The notes below the pieces were generated by a model. The model ran no database searches. It saw nothing but the letters and a program-made list of their open reading frames with translations, and was not told the DNA's origin. DNA of 64,000 nucleotides from Actinopolyspora lacussalsi subsp. righensis. GTDB taxonomy: Bacteria > Actinomycetota > Actinomycetes > Mycobacteriales > Pseudonocardiaceae. The stretch covers positions 124,001 through 188,000 of the forward strand of contig NZ_FPAT01000005.1 in assembly GCF_900116555.1 (NCBI RefSeq), given 5' to 3'. Each line of letters starts with the position of its first letter. The stretch's first letter is position 1. Made by a program: the position numbers and the translations under genes. This document shows positions 8,738 through 17,548 of this stretch, piece by piece.

Positions 8738-9373
8738 TCAACCGTCGAGGAACTCGGCCATGGCGTCCAACAGCAGGTCCGCGAGGTACTCGGCGAAGGA
8801 ACAGCGCACCATGACGCGGTAGCCGGGTTCGTGGTCCAGCTGCCACAGCACCACGACGACCCGTCCCAGCAGGGTCTGTGCGCAGTCACCGGGCCCGAAC
8901 GCACGTGGGTGCAGATCGACCGAGCACAACTTCTCCAGCACCTCACGGGCCATCGGCCCGGAAAGACGCAGTGTGGTGCGATTGGCCGAGACGTCCACCA
9001 CGGAGCCGGAACCACCCCGCTGTGCGTCCCGGACGGTACGCAGCAGACTTTCGGCACGCCCGTCCGGTGCCACGATCAACGACTCGTCGGGGCCCAACCA
9101 CAGCACCGCGTCGTGCTCGTCACCGGTGACCCTGTTGGCCGCGGGCAGCGGGAGCCCCAATGTCTCGGCCACCGAGGCGGCGGAGGAACCGCCCGGCGGG
9201 GTCCGGAGGTCGAGCTGCGTGAGGAACGGTTCCTCGCGCAACCGAACTCCGCGAGCACCGGACGCGCTGCGACGTTCGAACTCGGCGGCACGGTGTTCCA
9301 GCGGACTGTGCCGCGGCGCCGTGCCGACATCGGTCGCGGCGGTTTCGGATTCAACCTTGTGCGGGACCGTCAC
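8738..9373 (-). CDS. soxG: Sarcosine oxidase gamma subunit
   Basis: 211-residue gamma subunit of heterotetrameric sarcosine oxidase, last gene of soxBDAG. It is a GcvT-like small subunit that packs against SoxA/SoxB; family blocks include TQLDLRTPPG, DEHDAVLWLGPDESLIVAP, SVVDVSANRTTLRLSGPMAREVLEKLCSVDLHP and the cysteine- and tyrosine-containing C-terminal strands. The start is placed at GTG 9373, preceded by GGAAGGAG at the right distance, so it overlaps the end of soxA by 23 bp; this implies translational coupling. The frame extends further upstream to 9430 inside soxA but without similarity. Confidence 0.88.
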   Translation of the reverse strand: MTVPHKVESETAATDVGTAPRHSPLEHRAAEFERRSASGARGVRLREEPFLTQLDLRTPPGGSSAASVAETLGLPLPAANRVTGDEHDAVLWLGPDESLIVAPDGRAESLLRTVRDAQRGGSGSVVDVSANRTTLRLSGPMAREVLEKLCSVDLHPRAFGPGDCAQTLLGRVVVVLWQLDHEPGYRVMVRCSFAEYLADLLLDAMAEFLDG

Positions 9374-12257
9374 GTCGGACTCCTTCCGGGTCGTAGAACA
9401 CGGGGCTGGTGATCTCCACCTCGACGTCACGACCGTCGAGCGGAACGCACACCACGTCTCCGAGGCGTTGCTGTCCCCGGCTGATCAGACCGAGCGCGAA
9501 GGTTCGTTCCAGAGCGGCACTGTGGTAACTCGAGGTGACGTGTCCCAGCATCGGCACGGGAGGTTGCCTCGACACGTCGGGCTCGACCAGGTGGGACCCC
9601 TCCGGCAGCAGTGTCGTGGTGTCGGTGGGCAACAGCCCGACCAGCTGTTTGCGGTCCTCGCGCACCAGGTCGGGACGGCTCAGCGAACGCTTGCCGATGA
9701 AGTCCTTCTGCTTGGAGACGGCCCAGTCCATTCCCAGGTCCACCGGAGTGACCGTTCCGTCGGTGTCCTGCCCGACGATCACGAATCCCTTCTCGGCGCG
9801 CAGCACGTGCATCGTCTCGGTTCCGTAAGGGGTGATGCCCAGATCGGATCCGGCCGTCATGGTGGCTTCCCACAGCGCCTGTCCGTACCAGCGGGGGACG
9901 TTGACCTCGAAGGCGAGCTCCCCCGAGAACGAGACCCGGGAGATCCTGGCGGGAACCCCACCGGTGAGTACCGTCTCGTGGAACCGCATGAACCCGAAGG
10001 AATCGGCCGACACGTCGAGGTCCGGGGCGAGTCGTCCCACCACCGTGCGGGAGTCCGGGCCGACCACCGCGACGGCCGCCCACTGCTCGGTGACCGAGGT
10101 GCAGTAGACGTCCAGTTCGGGCCACTCGGTCTGCAACCACTCCTCGAGCCAGTCCAGCACCTTCGCCGCACCACCGGTGGTGGTGCTCATCAGGTAGCGG
10201 TCCTCGGCCAACCGCATCGAGACGCCGTCGTCGAGCACCATCCCGTCCGCACCGCACATCATCCCGTACCGGGCCTTGCCGACCGCCAGCTTCGCGAACC
10301 CGTTGGTGTAGATCCGGTCGAGGAACACCGGCGCGTCCGGCCCCACGATCTCGATGCGCCCGAGCGTGCTGACGTCCTGGACAGCCACTCCGGTCCGCGC
10401 GGCGGCGCATTCGCGCAGCACGGCCGCGTGCATGTCCTCGTCACCGCGCGGGTAGTAACGGGCACGTTTCCACTGGCCCACGTCCTCGAAGACCGCGCCC
10501 GCCTCGACGTGCTGGCGGTGCATCGGTGTGGTGCGCACCGGATCGTAGAGTTCCCCCCGGGTGCGTCCGGCGAACAGCGCGAGCGGCACCGGCGTGTAGG
10601 GCGGGCGGAAGGTGGTGGTTCCCACCTCACCGGGGGAGTTCGCCGAGAGAATCTCCGCCAGGACCCCGACCGCGTTGACACCGGAGCCCTTCCCCTGGTC
10701 CAACCCGGTCGAGATGGTGGTGTAGCGCTTGACGTGCTGCACCGAACGCATCCCGCTCTCGGTGGCGCGGTACATGTCGGCCACCGTGGCGTCGCGTTGC
10801 AGGTCCACGAAGTGCTCGGTGCAACGCTCTGGAGGGCGCGATTCGTCGGGAACCAGCCATACCGGCCGGGGCCTGCTGCCCTGGCGGTCACCGTCGACCT
10901 GCGGCACAGGAGGCGGGGCGGTGCGGAACCCGCTGAGCGTGGCGGCTTCCGCCCCGGCCGCGAATCCCTGCGCGAGACATCCAGCGAGATCGTAGGTCCC
11001 TCGTGCCGAGCCCACCACTTTCGCGGAACGCCCACCGGCCTGCCGCGGCACGAAGCCGGCCACCACGGGGTCCCAACGCACCGCTCCCCCGCTCTGGGCG
11101 AACAGCTGAACCGCCGGATTCCAGCCACCGCTGACCGCCAACAGGTCACAGGAGAACTCGCTGCTCCAGCCCGTGAGCGAACCGTCGGCATCGAGCCCAC
11201 GCACCCGCACACCGGATATCCGGTGCTGCCCGGTGGTGGCTACCACCGCCGCCGAGGTCACCACGTGGGCACCGGCGGCACGGACCTGTTCGACCAGCCG
11301 CGCGGACGGCTCGGGCCGGGTGTCCACGATGGCCGGAACACGGGCTCCCGCACCGAGCAGGTCGAGCGCGGTGCTGTACGCGCTGTCCGAAGTGGTGAAG
11401 ACGACGGCCTCACGGCCGGGCAGCACGGCGTAACGGTTGAGATAGGACCGGACCGCCGAGGCCAGCATCACGCCGGGGCGGTCGTTGTCGGCGAACACCA
11501 CGGGACGTTCGTGCGCTCCGGTGGCGAGCACCACCTGCTTCGCCCTGACGTGCCAGAGTCGCTGCCGACTCATCGAGGGGGGCGGGGCGGCCATGTGGTC
11601 CGTACGACTCTCGGCCACGAGTAGGTAGTTGTGGTCGTAGCACCCGAGTGCCGAGGAGCGGGTCAGCACCCGGACCTGTTCGTTCTCCGCGAGTTCGCGC
11701 GCGGCACGCCCGATCCACTCGGTCGCCGGATGTCCGGCGATGTCGGCCTGTCCGTCCAGCAGCATGCCGCCGAGCTCGCGGTGCTGGTCGACGAGGATCA
11801 CCCGAGCGCCACCCCGCGCGGCCGTCAGGCTCGCCGCTATCCCGGAGGGACCGGCTCCCACCACGACGACGTCGGTGTGCACGAACTTCTTGTCGTAACC
11901 GGCGGTGTCGCGCTGTTGGCTCAACCATCCGACACCGGACAGTGTCTCGGCACGCAGCCCTTCCCGGAGTTCGATCTCGGTGGCGGGCAGCATGGGTTCC
12001 GGACAGTCGCCGTCGAGCAGCTGCACCAGCGCGTTGGGTTCGGTGCAGTCGGCACTGAACACACCCCTCGGACGTCCCCGCTGGATCGAGGGGGCCACCT
12101 CGATGTCGCCGTGGGCCAGCATGGCCGAGGCCAACGTGTCGCCGGGCCTGCCGCGGATCTCACGTCCGTCCACGGTGGCGTTCAACGTGCGGGTGCGGTC
12201 GATACGCCCCGCGCGGACCGATGCGTTCACACGGTTGGGGTTCGACGAACTCGTCAT
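9351..12257 (-). CDS. soxA: Sarcosine oxidase alpha subunit
   Basis: 968-residue alpha subunit of heterotetrameric sarcosine oxidase, which oxidises sarcosine to glycine and H2O2 and passes the methyl carbon to tetrahydrofolate as 5,10-methylene-THF. Domains in order: N-terminal ferredoxin-fold-like segment (about 25-110, RTRTLNATVDGREIRGRPGDTLASAM), nucleotide-binding Rossmann modules beginning with VVVVGAGPSGIAAS (about 128-142, NAD site), and a C-terminal GcvT-like folate-binding module (from about 600, including SGELAFEVNVP and LGMDWAVSKQKDFIGKRSL). Full length for the family. Its ATG is five bases after the soxD stop. Confidence 0.95.
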   Translation of the reverse strand: MTSSSNPNRVNASVRAGRIDRTRTLNATVDGREIRGRPGDTLASAMLAHGDIEVAPSIQRGRPRGVFSADCTEPNALVQLLDGDCPEPMLPATEIELREGLRAETLSGVGWLSQQRDTAGYDKKFVHTDVVVVGAGPSGIAASLTAARGGARVILVDQHRELGGMLLDGQADIAGHPATEWIGRAARELAENEQVRVLTRSSALGCYDHNYLLVAESRTDHMAAPPPSMSRQRLWHVRAKQVVLATGAHERPVVFADNDRPGVMLASAVRSYLNRYAVLPGREAVVFTTSDSAYSTALDLLGAGARVPAIVDTRPEPSARLVEQVRAAGAHVVTSAAVVATTGQHRISGVRVRGLDADGSLTGWSSEFSCDLLAVSGGWNPAVQLFAQSGGAVRWDPVVAGFVPRQAGGRSAKVVGSARGTYDLAGCLAQGFAAGAEAATLSGFRTAPPPVPQVDGDRQGSRPRPVWLVPDESRPPERCTEHFVDLQRDATVADMYRATESGMRSVQHVKRYTTISTGLDQGKGSGVNAVGVLAEILSANSPGEVGTTTFRPPYTPVPLALFAGRTRGELYDPVRTTPMHRQHVEAGAVFEDVGQWKRARYYPRGDEDMHAAVLRECAAARTGVAVQDVSTLGRIEIVGPDAPVFLDRIYTNGFAKLAVGKARYGMMCGADGMVLDDGVSMRLAEDRYLMSTTTGGAAKVLDWLEEWLQTEWPELDVYCTSVTEQWAAVAVVGPDSRTVVGRLAPDLDVSADSFGFMRFHETVLTGGVPARISRVSFSGELAFEVNVPRWYGQALWEATMTAGSDLGITPYGTETMHVLRAEKGFVIVGQDTDGTVTPVDLGMDWAVSKQKDFIGKRSLSRPDLVREDRKQLVGLLPTDTTTLLPEGSHLVEPDVSRQPPVPMLGHVTSSYHSAALERTFALGLISRGQQRLGDVVCVPLDGRDVEVEITSPVFYDPEGVRRDGPAQG

Positions 12258-12261
12258 GGTG

Positions 12262-12531
12262 TTACCGACTTTCGCGACGTCGTGGAATGTCCGGCCTCAT
12301 CTCGTTGGTCGCGGTGTCGCGAACGACCGAGAACCAGCGGCGACAACCCGCCGTGTGCACCCAGCGCTCGTCGAACGAGCCCGATGGGTTCGCGCGAACG
12401 AACAGGTACTCGCCCCAAGTGGCGTCGTCGAGCTGGTGGGGATCGGCCGGGTAGTCGACATCGGCCTGTCCGCCGTAGCGGAACTCGGCCTCGTCGCGGT
12501 CACCACACCACGGGCATCGGACGAGGAGCAT
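12262..12531 (-). CDS. soxD: Sarcosine oxidase delta subunit
   Basis: 89-residue delta subunit with the zinc-binding signature CPWCGDRDEAEF at residues 6-17 and the distal HTAGCRRWF pair, which together supply three Cys and one His. Family blocks GEYLFVRANPSG and RWVHTAGCRRWF are intact. It lies 142 bp after soxB and just before soxA in the order B-D-A-G known from Corynebacterium and Pseudomonas. Confidence 0.94.
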   Translation of the reverse strand: MLLVRCPWCGDRDEAEFRYGGQADVDYPADPHQLDDATWGEYLFVRANPSGSFDERWVHTAGCRRWFSVVRDTATNEMRPDIPRRRESR

Positions 12532-12673
12532 CTACGGCCTCCTGTGGATGTCGTCGCGCAACGGACCGGGAATCCGCGGCGGAACTTGCTCGAGTGGCCG
12601 GAAGTCGGCACGGGAATCGGTGTCCCGCCTGGTGGGAACTGCTGGTGAACAGCGCATTCGAAGTCACCCCGCT

Positions 12674-13894
12674 TCAGTGGGCGACGGCGGCCGCGCCGTG
12701 TTCGTCTATGAGGGCTCCGCTGGTGAACCGCTCCATGCCGTAGGGCTCGTTGAGCGGATGGGGCTCCCCGGTGGCGATGGTGTGGGCGAACACCCAGCCC
12801 GCTCCCGGAGTCGCCTTGAAGCCGCCCGTCCCCCAGCCGCAGTTGACGAAGAGGTTCTCGTAGGGCGTGGGGCCGATGATCGGCGAGGCGTCCGGGGTCA
12901 CATCCACGGTGCCGGCCCAGGTACGCAGCAGATGCGCCCTGGCGAACACGGGGAACAGCTCCACTGCCGCCGCCAGCTGGTTCTCGATCACGTGCACCGA
13001 GCCTCGCTGCGCGTACCCGTTGTGGGTGTCTATGCCGGCGCCGAGCACGAGCTCGCCCTTGTGGGCCTGGCTGGTGTAGACGTGCACGTGGTTGGACATG
13101 ACCACGCAGGGATGCACGGGTTCGAGGATCTCGGTGGCCATGGCCTGCAGCGGGTGGCTCTGCAACGGAAGCCGGAGACCGAGGGTGTCGGTGAGCAGCG
13201 TCGTCCTTCCCGCCGCTGCCAGTCCCACCCGACCGGCTCCGATGTCACCGTTGTCGGTTCGTACCCCGATCACCCGGTCCCCGTCGGTGACGAAGCCGGT
13301 GACCTCGCGGTTCTGGATGAAGTCCACTCCCATCTCGTCACACTTCCGTGCCAGCCCCCACGCGACGAGGTCGTGCTTGGCTATTCCCGCTCTGCGCTGG
13401 TACGTGGCGCCGAGCACCGGATAGCGCAGATTCGACGTGTTGAGGATGGGGCAGATCTCGGAGATCTCGTCGGGGGTGAGCCACTCGGCGTCCACCCCGT
13501 TGAGCTCGTTGGCGAACGCTCTCCTGCGCGCGTCCCGGACCTCCTGCTCGGTGTGGGCGAGATTGAGCACGCCGCGCTGGCTGAAGTGGAACTCGTAGTC
13601 GAGTTCCTCGTGGAGTTCCTCCCAGAGCCGCAACGCGTGGTCGTAGAGCGCTGCGCTGGCGTCGAGCAGGTAGTTCGAACGGATGATCGTGGTGTTTCGG
13701 GCCATGTTGCCGCCCGCGAGCCACCCGCGCTCGACAACGGCGATGTCGGTGATGCCGTGGTTGCGCGCCAGGTAGTAAGCGGTGGCCAGTCCGTGCCCGC
13801 CGGCCCCGACGATCACCACGTCGTAGTTGCGTTTCGGCTCCGGGTTGCGCCACAGCCGCTCCGGGGGAGCTGGGGTGTTGCCGTCAGCGACCAA
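12674..13894 (-). CDS. soxB: Sarcosine oxidase beta subunit
   Basis: 406-residue FAD/FMN beta subunit, the catalytic flavoprotein of heterotetrameric sarcosine oxidase. The dinucleotide motif [18 protein letters not shown] starts near residue 26. His174 in [14 protein letters not shown] matches the histidine that carries covalent FMN in corynebacterial SoxB. The C-terminal block [29 protein letters not shown] is typical. The start is a TTG with AAGGAG seven bases upstream. First gene of the sox operon and divergent from a GntR gene; the 185-bp gap holds a palindrome. Confidence 0.95.
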   Translation of the reverse strand: MVADGNTPAPPERLWRNPEPKRNYDVVIVGAGGHGLATAYYLARNHGITDIAVVERGWLAGGNMARNTTIIRSNYLLDASAALYDHALRLWEELHEELDYEFHFSQRGVLNLAHTEQEVRDARRRAFANELNGVDAEWLTPDEISEICPILNTSNLRYPVLGATYQRRAGIAKHDLVAWGLARKCDEMGVDFIQNREVTGFVTDGDRVIGVRTDNGDIGAGRVGLAAAGRTTLLTDTLGLRLPLQSHPLQAMATEILEPVHPCVVMSNHVHVYTSQAHKGELVLGAGIDTHNGYAQRGSVHVIENQLAAAVELFPVFARAHLLRTWAGTVDVTPDASPIIGPTPYENLFVNCGWGTGGFKATPGAGWVFAHTIATGEPHPLNEPYGMERFTSGALIDEHGAAAVAH

Positions 13895-14009
13895 CGGTGG
13901 CTCCTTGCTGGCAGTTTGCTGGTGACCGGCGATGTCGGTGGATCGGATCGGTCCGGCTGTCGGAGGGGTCCCGCGGCGCGGCCGAACCGCACGAAGAGCA
14001 CTGGGCGAC

Positions 14010-14024
14010 CGATGACGATCATCG
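14010..14024. promoter_or_regulatory. Palindrome between soxB and gntR, GntR operator candidate
   Basis: CGATGA-CGA-TCATCG, perfect 6-bp arms around three bases, sits in the divergent soxB-gntR space (13895-14079), about 55 bp before the GTG of gntR. FCD-type GntR proteins usually bind such short palindromes beside their own gene. A second weak element, CTGA-AATG-TCAG, lies at 14046-14057. Confidence 0.45.
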
Positions 14025-14079
14025 TTACATATGAGTGAACAACAACTGAAATGTCAGTCTGTGAGGTAGGCTACGAGTC

Positions 14080-14763
14080 GTGTCGGAAGCGGTCAATTCC
14101 CCATCGGGTGACAGTTCGCCGCAGCGGTTCCCCCAGGAGCGCCCCTCACAGGCCGAGCGCGCCTACCTGACCCTGCGGGAGGAGATCCTGTCGCTGCGGC
14201 TGGCCCCCGGGTCCCCCGTGCGGGAAGAAGCACTGACCAGCGAACTGGGCCTCGGACGCACCCCCTTCCGGGAGGCCGTGAAACGCCTCGCCGCCGAGTC
14301 CCTGGTGGCGATCTACCCCCGCAGGGGCACCTTCGTCACCGAGGTCAACATCACCGATCACGCCCTGATCGCCGACGTGCGGCGGAGACTGGAGGGGCAC
14401 GCGGCCAGGAGGGCGGCCGAACGGTCCACCGAGGCGGAGCGGGGCGAGCTCGCGGAACTGGTGGAACTGGTGGAGCGCGTCCCCGAAGAGCCGGAGTCGG
14501 TCATGGGCGTGGACGCCCGGGTGCACCGCACGCTGTACCGCTGCACCCACAACGGCTACCTGGAAAGCACTCTTGGGCAGTACTACAACCTCGCACTGCG
14601 CATCTGGGGACTTTTCTTCGATCGATTGAGTGACGTCACGAGCCATGTCACCGAACACACCGAGTTACTGAAAGCCGTCATCGACGCCGATGCGGACCGG
14701 GCCGACCGCGTCGCGGTCGACCACGTCGATCACTTCGAGAACTCGATTCGCCAAGTGCTGTAA
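14080..14763 (+). CDS. GntR/FCD-family regulator between sox operon and C1 genes
   Basis: 227-residue GntR regulator of the FadR/VanR type. The winged helix covers about residues 25-90 (ALTSELGLGRTPFREAVKRLAAESLV), followed by an all-helical FCD effector domain. In that domain D-x3-H in VDARVHRTLYR and the later ITEHTELLKAVID-like segment (TEHTELLKAVIDAD) suggest a metal-dependent carboxylate site. It starts with GTG eight bases after TAGGCT, with no ribosome site, so it is probably leaderless. Divergent from soxB and 193 bp upstream of the flavoprotein gene. A role in sensing an amino acid such as glycine or sarcosine is inference. Confidence 0.9.
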   Translation: MSEAVNSPSGDSSPQRFPQERPSQAERAYLTLREEILSLRLAPGSPVREEALTSELGLGRTPFREAVKRLAAESLVAIYPRRGTFVTEVNITDHALIADVRRRLEGHAARRAAERSTEAERGELAELVELVERVPEEPESVMGVDARVHRTLYRCTHNGYLESTLGQYYNLALRIWGLFFDRLSDVTSHVTEHTELLKAVIDADADRADRVAVDHVDHFENSIRQVL

Positions 14764-14854
14764 CGACATCTTCGCCCCACGCTGGCGAACTCACCGATTC
14801 CCCAGCACACCCCCGCGATCTTGAGCCGGCAAGTCATTCTCTTGTCGCCCGAAT

Positions 14855-14925
14855 GTGTGTCTTGACGCACACAGAGCATCGGGCGCACTGTTGCGAGTGA
14901 CGCAGATAGTTGTTCTAGACGCAAC
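14855..14925. promoter_or_regulatory. Repeated ACGCA half-sites upstream of the C1 operon
   Basis: Three ACGCA elements occur at 14865, 14900 and 14919, all on the + strand. The 17-mers at 14890-14906 (GTTGCGAGTGACGCAGA) and 14909-14925 (GTTGTTCTAGACGCAAC) lie 19 bp apart. The second shares 12 of 17 positions with the element in the IclR promoter at 8500-8516. The flavoprotein ATG is 31 bp downstream. Tandem sites two helical turns apart are usual for IclR-type control. Confidence 0.45.
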
Positions 14926-14956
14926 ACCGGTTCCCGATATTCGGCAGGGGGCGGCA

Positions 14957-17449
14957 ATGGCTTCGGTGCTCGATTCGAGTGCACGCATCGTGATAATCGG
15001 CGCTGGAATCGTCGGTTGCAGTACCGCCTACCACCTCGCCCAACGCGGGGTGACGGACGTACTCGTGGTCGAGCAGGGGCCACTCTTCGCCACCGGTGGC
15101 TCGTCCTCGCACGCGCCGGGGCTCGTCTTCCAGACCAGCGGCTCGCAGACGATGACCCAGCTGGCGCGCTACACGGTGGAGCGGTTCACTGCCGCGAGCG
15201 TGGACGGCCGCCCCTGCTTCCACCAGGTAGGGGGAATCGAGGTCGCCACCTCACGGGAGCGGTGGGACGAGCTCCACCGCAAACACGGACTCGCCACCGC
15301 CTGGGGCGTGGACGGCACGCTGCTCACACCGGAAGAGGTCCACGAGCGGATCCCGCAGGTGGATCCGAGCCGGATTTACGGCGGGTTCCACGTGCCCACC
15401 GACGGAGTCGCCAAGCCGGTACGCGCCGCCGAGGCCATGGCTCGGGAGGCACAGCGTCTCGGCGTCCGGTTCGCCGACCACACCGCTGTCACCGGCTTCG
15501 ACACGGCCGACGGCCGGGTGAACGCGGTGCACACGGACCGGGGAACGGTCACGGCAGAGCGGGTGCTGTGCTGCGCGGGCATCTGGGGGCCGCGAATCGG
15601 CGAGATGGCGGGCGTGTCCATCCCGGTGCAGCCGGTCGCCCACCAGTACGCGGTCACCGAGCCGGTCGAAGGACTGGTCGCCGGTGACGAGGAGGTCGAA
15701 CAACCGATTCTGCGCCAGCAGGACAGCTCGCTGTACTTCCGGCAGATCCACGACCGCTACGGAATCGGCTCCTACCAGCACCGGGTGATCCCCGTGTCCT
15801 GCGACGAGCTGGCCCCGACCAAGGCCGCGGGAGACGGCGTCGAGGCACCGCCGGAGGGCGGCGGCTGGAAGGGCATGTCCTCGGTTCACCCGTTCACACC
15901 CGAGGACTTCGCCAAGCCGTTCGCGGAGGCGCGCGAGCTGATCCCCGCGTTGCGGCGCACCGAGGTGGCCGAGGGTATGAACGGGATCTTCCTGTTCACC
16001 GCCGACGGCGCTCCGGTGCTGGGGCCGACCCGCGAGGTGGACAACTTCTGGGTCGCCGAGGCGGTGTGGATCACGCACTCCGCGGGCGTGGGGTTGGCGG
16101 TGGCCGAGTGGATGACCGAGGGTGAGCCCAGCATCGATCTGCGCTCGGCGGACGTGCGGCGGTTCGAGAACTTCGCGCACAGCGACAGCTACGTGTCCGA
16201 GCGCAGCGCGCAGACCTTCCGCGAGGTCTACGACATCATCCACCCCCAGCAGCCCCCCGAACACCCCAGGCCACTGCGCACCAGCCCGTTCTACCCGCGC
16301 CAGCAGGAACTCGGGGCGGTGTTCCTGGAGGCCAGCGGATGGGAACGGCCGCACTGGTTCGAGGCCAACGCATCCCTCGTGGACGGCCGGGAGACAGCCG
16401 CCCCCGGCCGGTGGGCCGGCCGTTACTGGTCCCCGATCATCGCGGCCGAGCACCAGGTCACCCGTGAACGGGTCGCCATGTACGACATGACCTCGCTGTG
16501 TCGAGCGGAGGTCAGCGGTCCCGGCGCGCTGGAGCTGCTACAGCGGTTGACGACCAATCAACTGGACCGTGCTCCCGGGTACGTGACCTACACGCTGATG
16601 CTCGATCACAGGGGTGGTATCCGCTCGGACATCACCGTGGCGCGGCTTTCGGAGAACACCTTCCAGGTCGGCTGCAACGGACAGCGGGACATCGCGTGGA
16701 TGAGCGACCACGCGGACGAGTCGACCACGGTACGTGACATCACCGGCGGTACGTGCTGCATCGGCCTGTGGGGACCGTACGCGCGTGCGGTGCTGCAGTC
16801 ACTGACCGAGACCGACGTCTCGCACGAGCAGTTCCGGTTCTTCCGGGCCAAGAGGTTGTTCGTTCGGGAGGTTCCGGTCACGGCGCTGCGACTGTCCTAC
16901 GTCGGTGAGCTCGGGTGGGAGCTCTACACCACGGCCGACTTCGGACTACGGCTCTGGGACCTGCTGGCGGGTGCGGGCGCCGAGTACGGCGTCATCGCCG
17001 GCGGCAGGGGCGCTTTCAGCAACATGAGGCTGGAAAAGGGATATCGGGCCTGGGGCGGTGACATGTGGAGCGTGCACACTCCCGACGAGGCGGGGCTGGC
17101 CTTCGCGGTGAAGCCGGACAAGGGCCAGTTCATCGGTCGTGACGCGCTGCTTCGCCGCCGTGAGTCCCCGATACGACGAAAGTTGTGCTGCCTGTCGATC
17201 GACGACGGCACGGTAGTGATGGGTTCCGAGCCGGTCTTCGCCGATTCCCAGGACCGGCGAGCCAGCGGTTTCACCACGAGTACGGGGTACGGCCACAGCC
17301 TCGGCCTCAGCCTCGCCTACGCGTGGTTGCCCTCGGAACTGTCCGAAGCGGGTACCTCCGTCGAGGTGGCCTACTTCGGAGAACGGCATCCCGCCACGGT
17401 GATGTCCGATCCGGTGTTCGATCCCGAGATGAAACGAATGCGCTGCTGA
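14957..17449 (+). CDS. Dimethylglycine/sarcosine dehydrogenase-like flavoprotein with GcvT domain
   Basis: 830-residue two-part enzyme of the DMGDH/SARDH/PDPR family. The N-terminal DAO-type FAD module opens with IVIIGAGIVGCSTAYHLA (residues 11-28). His52 in SSSHAPGLVFQ aligns with the histidine that binds FAD covalently in dimethylglycine dehydrogenase. The C-terminal half (from about residue 430) is a GcvT-like folate module with TNQLDRAPGYVTYTLMLDHRGG, SYVGELGWELY and RLEKGYRAWGGDMW. Expected reaction: oxidative N-demethylation of dimethylglycine or sarcosine with transfer of the carbon to tetrahydrofolate. The ATG at 14957 follows AGGGGGCGG; the upstream in-frame extension is regulatory DNA. 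Because soxBDAG already covers sarcosine, dimethylglycine is the likelier substrate. Confidence 0.85.
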   Translation: MASVLDSSARIVIIGAGIVGCSTAYHLAQRGVTDVLVVEQGPLFATGGSSSHAPGLVFQTSGSQTMTQLARYTVERFTAASVDGRPCFHQVGGIEVATSRERWDELHRKHGLATAWGVDGTLLTPEEVHERIPQVDPSRIYGGFHVPTDGVAKPVRAAEAMAREAQRLGVRFADHTAVTGFDTADGRVNAVHTDRGTVTAERVLCCAGIWGPRIGEMAGVSIPVQPVAHQYAVTEPVEGLVAGDEEVEQPILRQQDSSLYFRQIHDRYGIGSYQHRVIPVSCDELAPTKAAGDGVEAPPEGGGWKGMSSVHPFTPEDFAKPFAEARELIPALRRTEVAEGMNGIFLFTADGAPVLGPTREVDNFWVAEAVWITHSAGVGLAVAEWMTEGEPSIDLRSADVRRFENFAHSDSYVSERSAQTFREVYDIIHPQQPPEHPRPLRTSPFYPRQQELGAVFLEASGWERPHWFEANASLVDGRETAAPGRWAGRYWSPIIAAEHQVTRERVAMYDMTSLCRAEVSGPGALELLQRLTTNQLDRAPGYVTYTLMLDHRGGIRSDITVARLSENTFQVGCNGQRDIAWMSDHADESTTVRDITGGTCCIGLWGPYARAVLQSLTETDVSHEQFRFFRAKRLFVREVPVTALRLSYVGELGWELYTTADFGLRLWDLLAGAGAEYGVIAGGRGAFSNMRLEKGYRAWGGDMWSVHTPDEAGLAFAVKPDKGQFIGRDALLRRRESPIRRKLCCLSIDDGTVVMGSEPVFADSQDRRASGFTTSTGYGHSLGLSLAYAWLPSELSEAGTSVEVAYFGERHPATVMSDPVFDPEMKRMRC

Positions 17450-17548
17450 GAGCGCATCGAGCTCCATCCCCCCGACAACCGGGCCGTTGACCGCAGCGCG
17501 GTGGACGGTCCGGCGGAATCGCCCCATCAACCCCGTGAGGAGTCCCCC

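Noticed and set aside
8973-11624. Very long plus-strand frame of 883 codons opposite soxA/soxG
   Set aside because: It is a shadow of the sarcosine oxidase genes on the other strand, arising from GC-rich third codon positions; composition is low in hydrophobic residues and it has no family features.
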